Assembly (NCBI GenBank): GCA_026418625.1
Contig: JAOABA010000017.1
Span: 1-57,281 of the forward strand
Reading direction: 5' to 3'
DNA from: Candidatus Kapaibacterium sp.
GTDB lineage: Bacteria; Bacteroidota; Ignavibacteria; Kapaibacteriales; UBA2268
Length of the DNA stretch: 57,281 nt
Positions 25,872 to 35,424 of the stretch are shown here, one piece after another. Within the stretch, counting starts at the first letter, position 1, and each line of letters starts with the position of its first letter. The notes beneath the pieces were generated by a model. That model did not search any database. It was not told where the DNA came from and saw nothing but the letters and a program-made list of their open reading frames with translations. Made by a program: the position numbers and the translations under genes.

Positions 25872-27848
25872 ATGGTAAAGTATTATTTAATTTTTATATT
25901 ACTATTAAGCAATGTTTTATTTGCTTTTTCTCAATCTAATAAACATTTTGATGCAATAGCAAAGCCCTCCAAATTGGCTGTCAAACAAGGCGAAGCTTTT
26001 GAAATTGAATTTACCCTGAATTTCAAAAAAGGATGGCACACATATAGTTTAAAAGAACAAGTTGGTTCAGATGGCATTGGACCTTCACAAACTATTATTG
26101 ATGTTGAACCCAAAGCTTTAATTAAATTAAATGGAAAAATAAAGGCTCCGAAGCCAATAGTTAAATTTGACTCTGGTTTTTCTGTCAAATTAGAGAAATA
26201 TTATGGCAAGAATACTTTTTTATTACCCGTAATTGCCAAAAAAGATATAGATTTTAGCAAGGAAAAGCTTTTCGTAACAATAGATTTGCAGCAATGCACT
26301 GAAACAAGTTGTTTACCACCCGAATTCTTCAAAATACCGATATCAAATGAAATTTTTATTTCCGAGAATATACAAGATAAGCTTGATACTAATCAAGTGA
26401 TTGCAGAGGAAAGCACCCTTACAAAAAATAATGGTAAAGATAAAAATCAGGAATCAGTAAAGACTGAGTCAAGCACACAAATCCAATCAAAAATTAATGA
26501 AGGATTAATACCCTATTTGCTTTTTTCAATGTTAATGGGACTTCTTGCACTTTTTACCCCTTGTGTTTTTCCGATGGTCCCAATTACGGTTTCATTTTTT
26601 ACGAAAAGAGCTGAAAAGCACAAAGGTAAAGGTTTAAGAGATTCGCTAATTTATACATTAGGTATTATTACCACATTTACGGGCATTGGTTTAGTGCTTT
26701 CATTGTTATTTGGGGCAAGTGCTATTCAGGATTTTGCAACAAATCCATGGTTGAATATCGCTATAGCAGTTCTTTTTGTTGTTTTTGCACTCAATTTATT
26801 CGGAGCATTTGAGATTCAGCTTCCAACCGGATTATTAAATAAACTAAACCAGAAAAGTCAACAAGGGGGCATATTTAGTGTTCTTTTGATGGGTTTAACC
26901 TTTTCATTGACATCATTCACTTGCACGGTTCCTTTTGTTGGTAATGCAATTTTTGCTGTATCTCAGGGTGAATGGTTTTATCCAGTCATTGGGATGATGG
27001 GATTCTCTCTCGTGTTTGCTATTCCATTTTTCTTTTTGGCTCTCTTTCCTTCTTTAATGAATAAACTTCCAAAAGCCGGTGGCTGGATGAATAACATTAA
27101 GGTTGTAATGGGATTTCTTGAAATTGCTTTTGCTATTAAATTTATCAGTAATGCAGACTTAGTATGGACACTTGGTATTATGCCAAGAGATATTTTCCTC
27201 GCAATATGGATTGGATGTTCTGTATTAATCACCATTTACATTCTTGGCTTATTTAGGTTACCACACGATTCACCTGTTCAAAGTGTTGGTTCAGTAAGAA
27301 TTATCTGGGCAATTATTTTTGCTTCAATTACATTTTATCTTGTAGGAGGGCTTTTCGGAAGACCCCTTGGCGAACTCGATGCATTCCTACCACCACCGGA
27401 TTATAATGAATTGGTTGGTAGCACATCATCGAATGCAACAATTGAAGTTTCTAAACCAGAAACAAATAACAATAAAGGCAATAAATCTGAATTATTCTGG
27501 TATAGCGATTACAAAGAAGCACTCGAAGTGGCTCGAAAAGAGAATAAGCCCTTGTTCGTAGATTTCACCGGTGTAACCTGCACAAACTGTCGCTGGATGG
27601 AAATTAATATGTTTACAAAAAACAGTGTTATCGAACGATTTGAAAAAATGGTAAGAGTCAAGTTGTTCACCGATAGACGAACTGTTGAAAGTGATAGAAA
27701 AAACAAACAGATGCAACAAGAGCGTTTTAATTCTATTGAATTGCCGTTATATGTTCTTCTTACACCAGAAGAAAAATTAATAGGTTCACTTGCTTTTACA
27801 AGGGATGAGAAAGAATTTATTGACTTTCTCGATAGAGCTTTAAAATAA
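25872..27848 (+). CDS. dsbD: Thiol:disulfide interchange protein DsbD
   Basis: DsbD carries electrons from cytoplasmic thioredoxin across the inner membrane to periplasmic reductases. The 658-residue protein has a signal peptide and an N-terminal DsbD-alpha domain (about 30-170) with QCTETSCLPPEF. An eight-helix membrane core follows, with redox Cys in LFTPCVFPMVP and TSFTCTVPFVG, and then a C-terminal thioredoxin domain with Cys570-Thr-Asn-Cys573. Length is somewhat above the 565 of E. coli DsbD because of linkers. It converges on yidC, with only 16 bases between the stops. Confidence 0.95.
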   Translation: MVKYYLIFILLLSNVLFAFSQSNKHFDAIAKPSKLAVKQGEAFEIEFTLNFKKGWHTYSLKEQVGSDGIGPSQTIIDVEPKALIKLNGKIKAPKPIVKFDSGFSVKLEKYYGKNTFLLPVIAKKDIDFSKEKLFVTIDLQQCTETSCLPPEFFKIPISNEIFISENIQDKLDTNQVIAEESTLTKNNGKDKNQESVKTESSTQIQSKINEGLIPYLLFSMLMGLLALFTPCVFPMVPITVSFFTKRAEKHKGKGLRDSLIYTLGIITTFTGIGLVLSLLFGASAIQDFATNPWLNIAIAVLFVVFALNLFGAFEIQLPTGLLNKLNQKSQQGGIFSVLLMGLTFSLTSFTCTVPFVGNAIFAVSQGEWFYPVIGMMGFSLVFAIPFFFLALFPSLMNKLPKAGGWMNNIKVVMGFLEIAFAIKFISNADLVWTLGIMPRDIFLAIWIGCSVLITIYILGLFRLPHDSPVQSVGSVRIIWAIIFASITFYLVGGLFGRPLGELDAFLPPPDYNELVGSTSSNATIEVSKPETNNNKGNKSELFWYSDYKEALEVARKENKPLFVDFTGVTCTNCRWMEINMFTKNSVIERFEKMVRVKLFTDRRTVESDRKNKQMQQERFNSIELPLYVLLTPEEKLIGSLAFTRDEKEFIDFLDRALK

Positions 27849-27864
27849 TCTGAATTATCACAAA

Positions 27865-29766
27865 TTATTTTTTTCCTTTATTTCTCTGTGATTTTCCAGA
27901 GCTTTGCTTTTTTTTGCTTTGTTGATTTTTATAGCTCATTCCAGCCATACCCGGAACACTTCTTCCTTGACTTTCAGCCATCTCCTGAGCTTCTCTCATT
28001 TTTTTCTGGAACCAACCTTCTTTCTTAGGCATTTTTTTGAGGTCTTCTAAAGTTAATTTCTTTCTCGAATATTTATTGATGTATATTTGCTGACCAATGC
28101 TAAGAAGGTTGAACATAAAATAATAAAGATTTAAACCTGATGGGAAATTCGAGAATAATAATGTAAACATTATTGGCATTATGTAAATTAGTGTTTTTTG
28201 CCTTGGGTCTGTTATTGTCATTTTTTGCTGGAAAAACAAAGTTATACCCATTAGCAAAGCCAGCCCTGAAATGAATTTCAATCCAAGAAATGAAAAAGGC
28301 AAATGAAAAAGAACATCGGGCAAGGATAAATCAGTAATCCAAAGCATAAAATGAGCTTGACGTAAATCAATGGACCCTCTTAAAACAGCCCATAAAGCAT
28401 AAAGTATTGGCATTTGTAATAACAAAGGCAAACAACCACCCATTGGATTTATACCATATTGGGAATAGAGTTTCATTGTTTCCTGTTGCTGCTTTTGAGG
28501 CTCATCCTTATATTTTTCCCTCAATGCATTAACTTCTGGTGCAATTAATTGCATTTTCTGAGTAGAACGCATCTGAGAAATGGATAGAGGATATAAAATT
28601 ATTTTCATCAATATAGAGAAAATAATTATTGCAATGCCAAAGTTTGGAATAATTTGGTGAATTAACTTAAATATTGGTAGCATAAAGAATTCACCTATCG
28701 GGCGAACTATGAATTTCCAACCTAATTCTATTGATGCTTCTAATCCATACTGACTTACTAAATCGTAGTGTAGGGGTCCTACAAAAATTCTAAAAGTATA
28801 TTTTTTATCTCCAGATTTATAGGGTATTTGGACTGCAACATTATATTTTTCGATGATTCCTTGATCTTCAACGTGATATCTTCTTCCGGTAACTAAATAG
28901 CCATAACTAATGTCGCCCTGATTTTGAGGAAGTATAGCAGCAAGGAAATATTTGTTTTTGATTGCAAGGTAATCGATTCTACCTTCACCTTTTTTCTCAA
29001 CTGGGTCATCATTGTGAGCATCTCTGTCATCTTCTTCTCCATTGACCTTAAAAAGGGCTTTAGCATCATTAGATTCGTCAACTGAATTTCCTTCCTGATA
29101 TCTTAATCCTTCATTCCATCTGTATTCTATAGGTTCATTCTTTAAAATATCTTCTAAGTTAGTAAAGTTAAGATAGGTGTCAAAATGATATTGGTTACCA
29201 TAGAAAGTATATTTTCTGCTTATTTTTTTTCCGGGTTGAATTTCAAGACTAAGGCTTAAAGAAGAACTTTGATTTCCACTGATTTTAATATAATCTGGAT
29301 AGTTTTCATCGAACTTGAAATATAGGTCTCTTGTATCAACTTTTTTAGCTTCTCTTGTTGAAAGTGTTATTGAAAGGACGCCGAATTTAGACCATACTAA
29401 TTGGACTGGATAGCCATTCCAGGATTTATAATCTTTTAATTTTATGGATTTCAGAACACCGCCTTTTGAACTAATCTTAGCAATGGCTAAATCATTTTCA
29501 ATAGTTATAAATTTTTCTTCACCTTTTAAAAAAGGGACAAAATAAGTTCCATATTTTTCTAAAATTTCAAGCGAATCATTTTTGACTTGGGGATTTGTGG
29601 GTGTGGCTAATGAATCTTGAATATTTTCATTTGACTTGGTTGTGGCTGTTGTATCTTCCTTTGGCGGTGGTATTTGTCTATGAACAGCATTTTGAGAAGT
29701 CCAAATTGACCAAATTATTACTATTATTGCAATTAAAACTAATGCTATAATTGAATTTCTATCCAT
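27865..29766 (-). CDS. yidC: Membrane protein insertase YidC
   Basis: YidC inserts and folds inner-membrane proteins, alone or with SecYEG. The 633-residue protein has an N-terminal helix (residues 5-23), a large periplasmic beta domain (about 60-350) and a C-terminal five-helix insertase core. The core includes the cytoplasmic hairpin STQKMQLIAPEVNALREKYK and NPMGGCLPLLLQMPILYALW. The protein ends in a Lys/Gln/Ser-rich basic tail, which in other bacteria helps bind ribosomes. It is the last gene of the rpmH-rnpA-yidD-yidC block. Confidence 0.96.
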   Translation of the reverse strand: MDRNSIIALVLIAIIVIIWSIWTSQNAVHRQIPPPKEDTTATTKSNENIQDSLATPTNPQVKNDSLEILEKYGTYFVPFLKGEEKFITIENDLAIAKISSKGGVLKSIKLKDYKSWNGYPVQLVWSKFGVLSITLSTREAKKVDTRDLYFKFDENYPDYIKISGNQSSSLSLSLEIQPGKKISRKYTFYGNQYHFDTYLNFTNLEDILKNEPIEYRWNEGLRYQEGNSVDESNDAKALFKVNGEEDDRDAHNDDPVEKKGEGRIDYLAIKNKYFLAAILPQNQGDISYGYLVTGRRYHVEDQGIIEKYNVAVQIPYKSGDKKYTFRIFVGPLHYDLVSQYGLEASIELGWKFIVRPIGEFFMLPIFKLIHQIIPNFGIAIIIFSILMKIILYPLSISQMRSTQKMQLIAPEVNALREKYKDEPQKQQQETMKLYSQYGINPMGGCLPLLLQMPILYALWAVLRGSIDLRQAHFMLWITDLSLPDVLFHLPFSFLGLKFISGLALLMGITLFFQQKMTITDPRQKTLIYIMPIMFTLLFSNFPSGLNLYYFMFNLLSIGQQIYINKYSRKKLTLEDLKKMPKKEGWFQKKMREAQEMAESQGRSVPGMAGMSYKNQQSKKKQSSGKSQRNKGKK

Positions 29767-29769
29767 AAT

Positions 29770-30006
29770 TTAATTATGTTTAATATTATTGGGAACTGGG
29801 TCATAACCTCCCGGGTGGAAAGGATGACATTTTAATATTCTTTTAACTGCTAAAATAGAACCTTTTCCTACTCCAAATTTTTCGATTGCTTCAATTGAAT
29901 AACTTGAACAAGTTGGATAAAACCTACAGGAAGAAGGAAAAATAGGTGAAATAGCAAATTTATATAGTTTTATTATTGATATTATTATTTTTTTGAACAC
30001 TGTCAT
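29770..30006 (-). CDS. yidD: Membrane protein insertion efficiency factor YidD
   Basis: This 78-residue protein of the YidD family (DUF37) helps YidC-dependent insertion at the inner membrane. An N-terminal amphipathic helix ([17 protein letters not shown]) is followed by the Cys-rich signature [17 protein letters not shown], then [13 protein letters not shown]. Its start lies inside the end of rnpA, an overlap of 47 bases in another frame. It ends three bases before the yidC ATG. Confidence 0.95.
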   Translation of the reverse strand: MTVFKKIIISIIKLYKFAISPIFPSSCRFYPTCSSYSIEAIEKFGVGKGSILAVKRILKCHPFHPGGYDPVPNNIKHN

Positions 30007-30406
30007 TTAGATTTACTTTGTAGTATGATATTGCTGAATCAAATAATTCTAATACATCGGGTATAACATCACTTAGTCTTATTAGTTTGGGTGATAAAAC
30101 AGGTCTTTTCCAAATTAGTATTATACTTTCAAAAAAAATAAAATTTTCACAAAAATTTGGTTGAATAATAGCATATCTTAAGCTTTCTCTCAAAAGTCTT
30201 TTAATTCTATTTCGCACAACCGCTTTTTTTGCAATCTTTTTGCTTACAGAAACAGCGTAAAATACATTGACGATGATATTTTCATCATTTGGTAAACAAG
30301 AGCGAAAACGTATAAAAGCATTGAGACTTTCAGACCTGAATTTTTTTGCTTCAGCAAAAATTTTTTCAAATGTTTTTTTTCCTTTAATAGGAGTTAGCTT
30401 AAGCAT
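29960..30406 (-). CDS. rnpA: Ribonuclease P protein component
   Basis: RnpA assists the RNase P RNA in cutting the 5' leader of tRNA precursors. The 148-residue basic protein carries the family's RNA-binding signature ([15 protein letters not shown]) preceded by [13 protein letters not shown]. It is slightly longer than the usual ~120 residues because of a C-terminal extension that overlaps yidD. It starts five bases after the rpmH stop. Confidence 0.93.
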   Translation of the reverse strand: MLKLTPIKGKKTFEKIFAEAKKFRSESLNAFIRFRSCLPNDENIIVNVFYAVSVSKKIAKKAVVRNRIKRLLRESLRYAIIQPNFCENFIFFESIILIWKRPVLSPKLIRLSDVIPDVLELFDSAISYYKVNLNDSVQKNNNINNKTI

Positions 30407-30411
30407 AAAAA

Positions 30412-30567
30412 TTATGCTTTCTTACGTTCATCGCTCACTGTAAGTTTATATCTGCCTTTAGCACGTCTGCTTGCTAAAACTCTTCTGCCATTTTTGGTAG
30501 CCATTCTTGCACGAAAACCGTGCTTATTAAGCCTTTTCCTTCTGCTTGGCTGGAAAGTTCTTTTCAT
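30412..30567 (-). CDS. rpmH: 50S ribosomal protein bL34
   Basis: I read this 51-residue gene directly from the minus strand. It starts [20 protein letters not shown] and ends in SDERKKA, with [11 protein letters not shown] in between, and it is unmistakable bL34. A GAGGG ribosome-binding site sits just before the ATG. The order rpmH-rnpA-yidD-yidC is the common one near the replication origin, but dnaA does not follow upstream here. Instead there is a 102-base AT-rich gap and then the DUF4276 gene. Confidence 0.97.
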   Translation of the reverse strand: MKRTFQPSRRKRLNKHGFRARMATKNGRRVLASRRAKGRYKLTVSDERKKA

Positions 30568-30669
30568 AAAACCCTCAAAATCTATTTCTTACAAAATAAA
30601 GAACTACAAAAATAAGAATTTTTTTTAATTTTTTTGAGTAAATTTATGGAAAGATTTTAAGTAATATTT

Positions 30670-31269
30670 TTATTTTAAAATTTCAACAATACCTGTCCAG
30701 AACACATTAAAGCTTTTTGATTTGTTTTTTATTGGTTCCATAAATGATGATATATTATTTGCTACTTCAATTTTTCTTAATCCGGTTTTAAAATATCCTT
30801 TACTTTGAAAAATTTTTTCAAAATATTCCCAAGTATTATCTATTGCATCAGGATTGTTAAGCTTATCACTTTTTTTAATATTACCAATTTTAGGATAAGC
30901 AGATTTTATGGCATCTGGATCGCCTAAAAGCCAAGATTCTAATTCTTTCATTGCAATTCTAATCATAATGTTAAAATCTTTTATCCCTTGGGATTTTGGT
31001 ATTAGATTTGAGTCAATAGCAATTTTTTCAATTCTTTCCTTTAATTTATGGCAATCATCCTTGTCTAAGTCAACAACAACAATGATCTTAAAGTCTTTAT
31101 CAATCCATTTTGAATATGCTTTAAGTGTAGACGGCAATTTCCTTAAAAGATCTGTTTTTCCCTGATATGTTATTACTCTATAAGTATGATTATTTATAAC
31201 CATTCTTGGTAGCAAATTATCTAAAACACTTCTCATTGATAATTCTTCAACTAAAAATTCAAGGTGCAT
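30670..31269 (-). CDS. DUF4276 family protein, Toprim-like partner of the adjacent ATPase
   Basis: This 199-residue protein resembles DUF4276. Conserved acidic positions are Glu8/Glu9 in FLVEELSM, Asp67-Leu-Asp69 in IIVVVDLDKDD, and Glu109/Glu111 with Asp117 in KELESWLLGD. The early Glu followed by a DxD after a hydrophobic strand is the layout of Toprim-like nuclease or primase folds. The gene starts three bases after the AAA ATPase gene, and this gene pair is recurrent in bacteria. By analogy with ATPase/Toprim defence pairs it could be an effector nuclease (inference, not shown). Confidence 0.75.
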   Translation of the reverse strand: MHLEFLVEELSMRSVLDNLLPRMVINNHTYRVITYQGKTDLLRKLPSTLKAYSKWIDKDFKIIVVVDLDKDDCHKLKERIEKIAIDSNLIPKSQGIKDFNIMIRIAMKELESWLLGDPDAIKSAYPKIGNIKKSDKLNNPDAIDNTWEYFEKIFQSKGYFKTGLRKIEVANNISSFMEPIKNKSKSFNVFWTGIVEILK

Positions 31270-31272
31270 AGC

Positions 31273-32514
31273 TTATCTTATAACTTTTTTAAAATTTTTA
31301 CTAAATTCACTTACTAATGGATCACCAATACCAAAATGACCTTCAATCCAAAGTTGTCCTAATTGAGCGCCTTCTTCCATAAATTCTTTTATACCCTTTA
31401 TTTGATCTGCTCTTTTTGCCTGTGTGTAACCATTATTATCTCTGTATAGTATCCAAAGTTCATTTGATTTTAAACCATTAACAAAAAAAGGGCTATGAGT
31501 AGTAACCATTAATTGTGAAATCTCTGCTGAAGCTCTGCATTCCTCGGCCAGAATTGGTAAAAGGCTTGGGTGTAAGTGATTTTCTGGCTCTTCAATACCT
31601 ATTAACTGGGGTGGTTCCGGATCATATAATATAATAAGATATGCTAACATCTTTAAGGTTCCATCTGAGGCAAACTTTGATAATATTGGTTTATCAAAAG
31701 GAGCATCTTTGATTTGTAATAGTAATCTTCCATCCTGCATTATATCTGCTTCAACTTTTTCTAACCTTGGAACTCTTCTTGATAGAATATTTAAAATTTT
31801 TTCTAATCTATCTGGATGGTTTTCCTTTAAATATTGCATAACATTAGGAAGGTTATCTCCTGTAGCTGACAATCTCTCTTGAGCTCCAGCTTCAGGAATA
31901 CCTCTTATATGATCTGTGGTTAAATATGATAAATACCAGCTAGTAATGAATCTTCTCAAAGCAATGACCCTCGAATTTTTTGATAATTGACCTAAAGTAT
32001 TAACAGCAATCATATCAGGGCTATCGAGAGATTCATTAATTTTTTCATCTTCTGAGTCTGGAAATTCTCCTGATATTACAGTTCCTTTGCCTTTTGAAAA
32101 GTCCAAAAATGCAAATGGTTTTCCAATACTTCCTTTTCTTCTCCAAAGAAGTTTTTCACTTTCTACAAATACTCCTTTTTGATTTTCATTTATTTTCAAT
32201 TGGTAAGTTATTATTGGTGAATCTGTTTTTTCTCGATATTTTAATTCAAATTCAATTGGTCCTTCTGAATTTCTTGTTCTTAATTCTTTAAACCTTCCTC
32301 TTTTATCCCATGCTTTTCTTAATCCTATCGAAAAACATTCTGATAGGAAAGCGAAAACATCGAAAAGAGTTGATTTACCGCTACCATTTGGTCCAAGAAA
32401 AACAGATAATGGTGTTAAATCTGAGAGTTCCAGCTCTTTCAAAGCTCTATAATTTTTCACTCTAAGCTTTTCTATTCTTGGAGTCTCACGTGATAATTCT
32501 TTTTTTGCTTTCAT
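31273..32514 (-). CDS. AAA/ABC-type ATPase (AAA_21, RecF/OLD-like)
   Basis: This 413-residue protein has an SMC/ABC-like ATPase head. Walker A is GPNGSGKST (41-49), the ABC signature region is [14 protein letters not shown], Walker B is [12 protein letters not shown] (about 305-315), and the switch His is in TTHSP (about 339). The N-terminal [17 protein letters not shown] is typical of RecF-like and OLD-like proteins. It has no long coiled coil and no fused Toprim domain; the following DUF4276 gene may supply the catalytic part. Such pairs are typical of mobile accessory genes, often antiviral, though this pair's activity is not known to me. Confidence 0.85.
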   Translation of the reverse strand: MKAKKELSRETPRIEKLRVKNYRALKELELSDLTPLSVFLGPNGSGKSTLFDVFAFLSECFSIGLRKAWDKRGRFKELRTRNSEGPIEFELKYREKTDSPIITYQLKINENQKGVFVESEKLLWRRKGSIGKPFAFLDFSKGKGTVISGEFPDSEDEKINESLDSPDMIAVNTLGQLSKNSRVIALRRFITSWYLSYLTTDHIRGIPEAGAQERLSATGDNLPNVMQYLKENHPDRLEKILNILSRRVPRLEKVEADIMQDGRLLLQIKDAPFDKPILSKFASDGTLKMLAYLIILYDPEPPQLIGIEEPENHLHPSLLPILAEECRASAEISQLMVTTHSPFFVNGLKSNELWILYRDNNGYTQAKRADQIKGIKEFMEEGAQLGQLWIEGHFGIGDPLVSEFSKNFKKVIR

Positions 32515-32559
32515 TTTTTTTCAAAATTTAATAAATATTAATTTATGAATTATTTGGTA

Positions 32560-33507
32560 TTATAACTTCAATCCCCAAAAAATATTTAATAAAATATTAT
32601 TTTTTAGTGCTTGTTGCTTATCTATTCCATAATAATATTTATAAAACGGATAATCAAAAGCTATTGATATGCCTAAATTTCCTAAAGTGTAACTTAATTG
32701 AGGTGATAATAAAAACAAAAAACCACCAGAATCACAAATCACTTCATCATTATATCTGTCTTTCTGGCGAGTTTCATTCCTGATTTCCAAAATTCCGTTT
32801 AATCCACCAGTAATTTTTTTTAAGGCAAATATTGAAGTATAGTAAGTATTTCCGTATCTAAATTTGAAACGATTATTGAAGTTAAACTCAAACCTATTAA
32901 CTAAAAAAAGATATAAATCAATGTCCTGAAATTGCTTTTTTATAAATGAGTTAAAAATTAAACCAAAGGATTCTGATGATGGCTTAAGATGTATGTTCAA
33001 TTCTTCGTATTCAGCTTTATTTCTAAAAGGAACTCGAAGCAACCCACCAAGCGTGATTTCAAAATTTTCCTTTCTGTCATAATATAAATTGTATCTTGCA
33101 CCTAAATTCAAATTTGATGGTCCGCTTGTTGATTGCTCTAAAAGTGTATAATTCTCATACTTTTCAACAAAATATGCAAATTCAGCTTCGATTAAGAATT
33201 GATTATCAAGACCATAGTTCATTGTAAGATTTGCCATATTAGACCTGAAATAATTCACAACTCCCTGTGGAGCCTTCATATCGTGACGATAGTATTCATC
33301 TCCATAAGAAAATCTATAATTAATAAATCCCCTAAAGAAGCCTTTTTGAATCATACCTAAATCGGTAGTTCCGGAAAGTGGCATAGAGCTTCCCATTGGA
33401 GATCCACCTGAGCAACCGCATTGAGCTAATATATCGTTACTCAAAACAAAATAAGTAATCAACAAGATAAAAAATTTATATGTATTCCTTGATAATAAAC
33501 TTCCCAC
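32560..33507 (-). CDS. Outer-membrane beta-barrel protein with CGCSGGS N-terminus
   Basis: This 315-residue exported protein has a signal peptide (KFFILLITYFVLSN, cleavage near ILAQ). The mature protein begins with CGCSGGSPMGSS, and alternating strands rich in Phe, Tyr and Asn run to the end (DNQFLIEAEFAYFVEKYENYTL). It is probably an outer-membrane barrel, and the double Cys could bind a metal (inference). The frame starts with a GTG at 33507, as no ATG lies in frame ahead of the signal peptide. I do not recognise a specific family. It is divergent from the GlmU-like gene at 33629. Confidence 0.7.
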   Translation of the reverse strand: MGSLLSRNTYKFFILLITYFVLSNDILAQCGCSGGSPMGSSMPLSGTTDLGMIQKGFFRGFINYRFSYGDEYYRHDMKAPQGVVNYFRSNMANLTMNYGLDNQFLIEAEFAYFVEKYENYTLLEQSTSGPSNLNLGARYNLYYDRKENFEITLGGLLRVPFRNKAEYEELNIHLKPSSESFGLIFNSFIKKQFQDIDLYLFLVNRFEFNFNNRFKFRYGNTYYTSIFALKKITGGLNGILEIRNETRQKDRYNDEVICDSGGFLFLLSPQLSYTLGNLGISIAFDYPFYKYYYGIDKQQALKNNILLNIFWGLKL

Positions 33508-33628
33508 AATGATTTACTTTGTTAATTTTGTAAAAATGTAAAATAAAAAAAATTTGATTATTTTGCTTGATATTGAAAGATAATTGTCAAAGTGTTAAAT
33601 TGAATTTTTTATTATTGTAATTGAAACA

Positions 33629-34921
33629 ATGAATAATATAAAACAAGTTTTACTCGTTGAGAATAGATATGTAAGGAGTCTATACCCCTTTTCAATACTG
33701 CATAGTGGTTGGGAATTGAGATGTGGAGCTTTCAGGGTCTTTGAAAAATTGCAACATATTTTTCAGGATTCGAAAATCATCTTTTACGGTCGAGGTTTGC
33801 ATTTGCAATCATTTCTCGCAAGGTTTAATCAAAATGATAATTCACCGCAAAAAACTAATACATTAATTCTTTTCTCTTCAATTCTGCCGTTAATAAGTTT
33901 TTTTGATGAATTGAAAACGAAATACAACGACTACTGCAAGGAAGTTGGGAATACAAATGTTTCTGCCGTTTTTGTTCACAGAGGACAGCCACTCGCTGTT
34001 TATCTTTCCGAGGATGATATCATTAACCCAATCGAGTTTGATTTGCAATTTTTGCCCAAACTACTTACAGATTATGCACATCTGATAAAAAATATCGAAA
34101 TATCAGAACCTAAAATGTTAAATTTCCTTTGGGATGCTATTGAATTCAATTCGCAGTCAATTATTGATGATTCTGTATTTTTCAATCATAACCCTGAATA
34201 TTTTGAATTAGAAAAAAAAGGAGTTCATTTTCTGAACAAAGATAGTATCTTCATTGGAGATGGTTGCAAAATTTCTCCGGGAGTGGTTCTTGATGCAGAT
34301 GAAGGTCCTATTATTATTGGTAAATCGGTTAAAATTCTTCCCAATTCTGTTATCCTTGGTCCTTGCTTCATAGGAGATAATTGCATAATCAAAGCTGGTG
34401 CAAAGATTTACGAACATAGCTCTTTCGGTGAATTCTGCAAAGTAGGGGGAGAAGTTGAAAATTCTATAATGCAATCTTATTCGAATAAGCAGCACGAAGG
34501 ATTTTTAGGTCATTCTTTTATATGTGAATGGGTTAATTTAGGTGCTGACACCAACACTTCTGACTTGAAAAATACTTATGGAAATATAAAAGTAATGATT
34601 GAAGATGAGGAATTTGATACCGGTAGAATGTTCCTTGGGCTTCTTTGCGGTGACCATACAAAATCAGCAATAAATACTTCTTTTACAACCGGAACAATAG
34701 TAGGTATTGCAGGAATTTTAGTTGCAAATGTTTTTTTGCCTCGCTACATACCTTCTTTTGCTTGGGGTGGGGAAAATAAATCATCAATTTATAAAATAAA
34801 CAAAGCAATTGAAGTAGCAAAAATTGTTATGGCACGAAGAGGCAAAACGCTTTTACCTGAAGAAGAGAAATTAATGACCTTAGAATACGAAAGCACCCAT
34901 AACAAATATTTCAGGAAATAG
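33629..34921 (+). CDS. GlmU-like sugar nucleotidyltransferase / hexapeptide-repeat protein
   Basis: This 430-residue protein matches the Bacteroidetes 'GlmU family' type. Its N-terminal part (about 1-190; QVLLVENRYVRSLYPFSILHSGWELRCGAFRVFE in parts) replaces the normal pyrophosphorylase domain. A left-handed beta helix of hexapeptide repeats follows (IGDGCKISPGVVLDA, IIIGKSVKILPNSVILGPC, GDNCIIKAGAKIYEHS), with the acyltransferase-type block LGHSFICEWVNLGADTNTS. It probably works in cell-surface sugar synthesis, but its substrate is unknown. Its end overlaps the oppositely oriented small membrane protein gene by 11 bases. Confidence 0.8.
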   Translation: MNNIKQVLLVENRYVRSLYPFSILHSGWELRCGAFRVFEKLQHIFQDSKIIFYGRGLHLQSFLARFNQNDNSPQKTNTLILFSSILPLISFFDELKTKYNDYCKEVGNTNVSAVFVHRGQPLAVYLSEDDIINPIEFDLQFLPKLLTDYAHLIKNIEISEPKMLNFLWDAIEFNSQSIIDDSVFFNHNPEYFELEKKGVHFLNKDSIFIGDGCKISPGVVLDADEGPIIIGKSVKILPNSVILGPCFIGDNCIIKAGAKIYEHSSFGEFCKVGGEVENSIMQSYSNKQHEGFLGHSFICEWVNLGADTNTSDLKNTYGNIKVMIEDEEFDTGRMFLGLLCGDHTKSAINTSFTTGTIVGIAGILVANVFLPRYIPSFAWGGENKSSIYKINKAIEVAKIVMARRGKTLLPEEEKLMTLEYESTHNKYFRK

Positions 34922-35405
34922 AGATATAATCTGCTGGGACCCAGATACTTTTGACAATATATTTTTTTGGATTTTTTGGATTCACAAGAATTTCAATTTC
35001 CTGACCCTTGTTGAAATCCGGCATATACCTAAGATAAGTAATTGGTGCTTTTATCTTGAACTCTTTTGAGTTGAAGGAATAAGACATTTCCAACACATAA
35101 AGCCCTTCCATACAATCATTGTTTATTGAGTCCAATTCAATATAGTGTCTTTTCCTTATTTGTCTTAGAATTTTTGTAATAGTTCCTTTTATAACAACAC
35201 CGTTTTTAAGGCAGCCATTAATGTAATTATATCTGTAAATACATACCAAAATTGTTGAAATATTTAAAACAAAAGTAATAGCAATAAAAGCCCATCCAAA
35301 TAGAAGTGGAAGCATTGACAAAATGAAGAAAATTGAAAACATTCGGAAGTGAAAATCCAACATAAAGAGCTTTTTGATTTCAGCTCTTGGATATTTACCA
35401 TTCAT
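34911..35405 (-). CDS. Small membrane protein of unknown function (DUF3592-like)
   Basis: This 164-residue protein has two adjacent hydrophobic helices (about residues 20-42 and 43-60: MFSIFFILSMLPLLFGWAF, ITFVLNISTILVCIY). A soluble beta-rich C-terminal domain follows (VVIKGTITKILRQ ... EIEILVNPKNPKKYIV). The ending is the pattern of DUF3592-type membrane proteins. No function can be assigned. It lies 20 bases downstream of the M1 peptidase gene on the same strand. Confidence 0.6.
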   Translation of the reverse strand: MNGKYPRAEIKKLFMLDFHFRMFSIFFILSMLPLLFGWAFIAITFVLNISTILVCIYRYNYINGCLKNGVVIKGTITKILRQIRKRHYIELDSINNDCMEGLYVLEMSYSFNSKEFKIKAPITYLRYMPDFNKGQEIEILVNPKNPKKYIVKSIWVPADYISIS

Positions 35406-35424
35406 ATTTCTTAATAAATATATT

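Noticed and set aside
27841-27875. Bidirectional terminator between dsbD and yidC
   Set aside because: There is an eight-pair A/T-only stem with a long loop, too weak to support a call.
30568-30669. Possible replication origin next to rpmH
   Set aside because: No DnaA-box-like TTATCCACA sequences or iterons are visible and no dnaA lies alongside; the gap is only 102 AT-rich bases.
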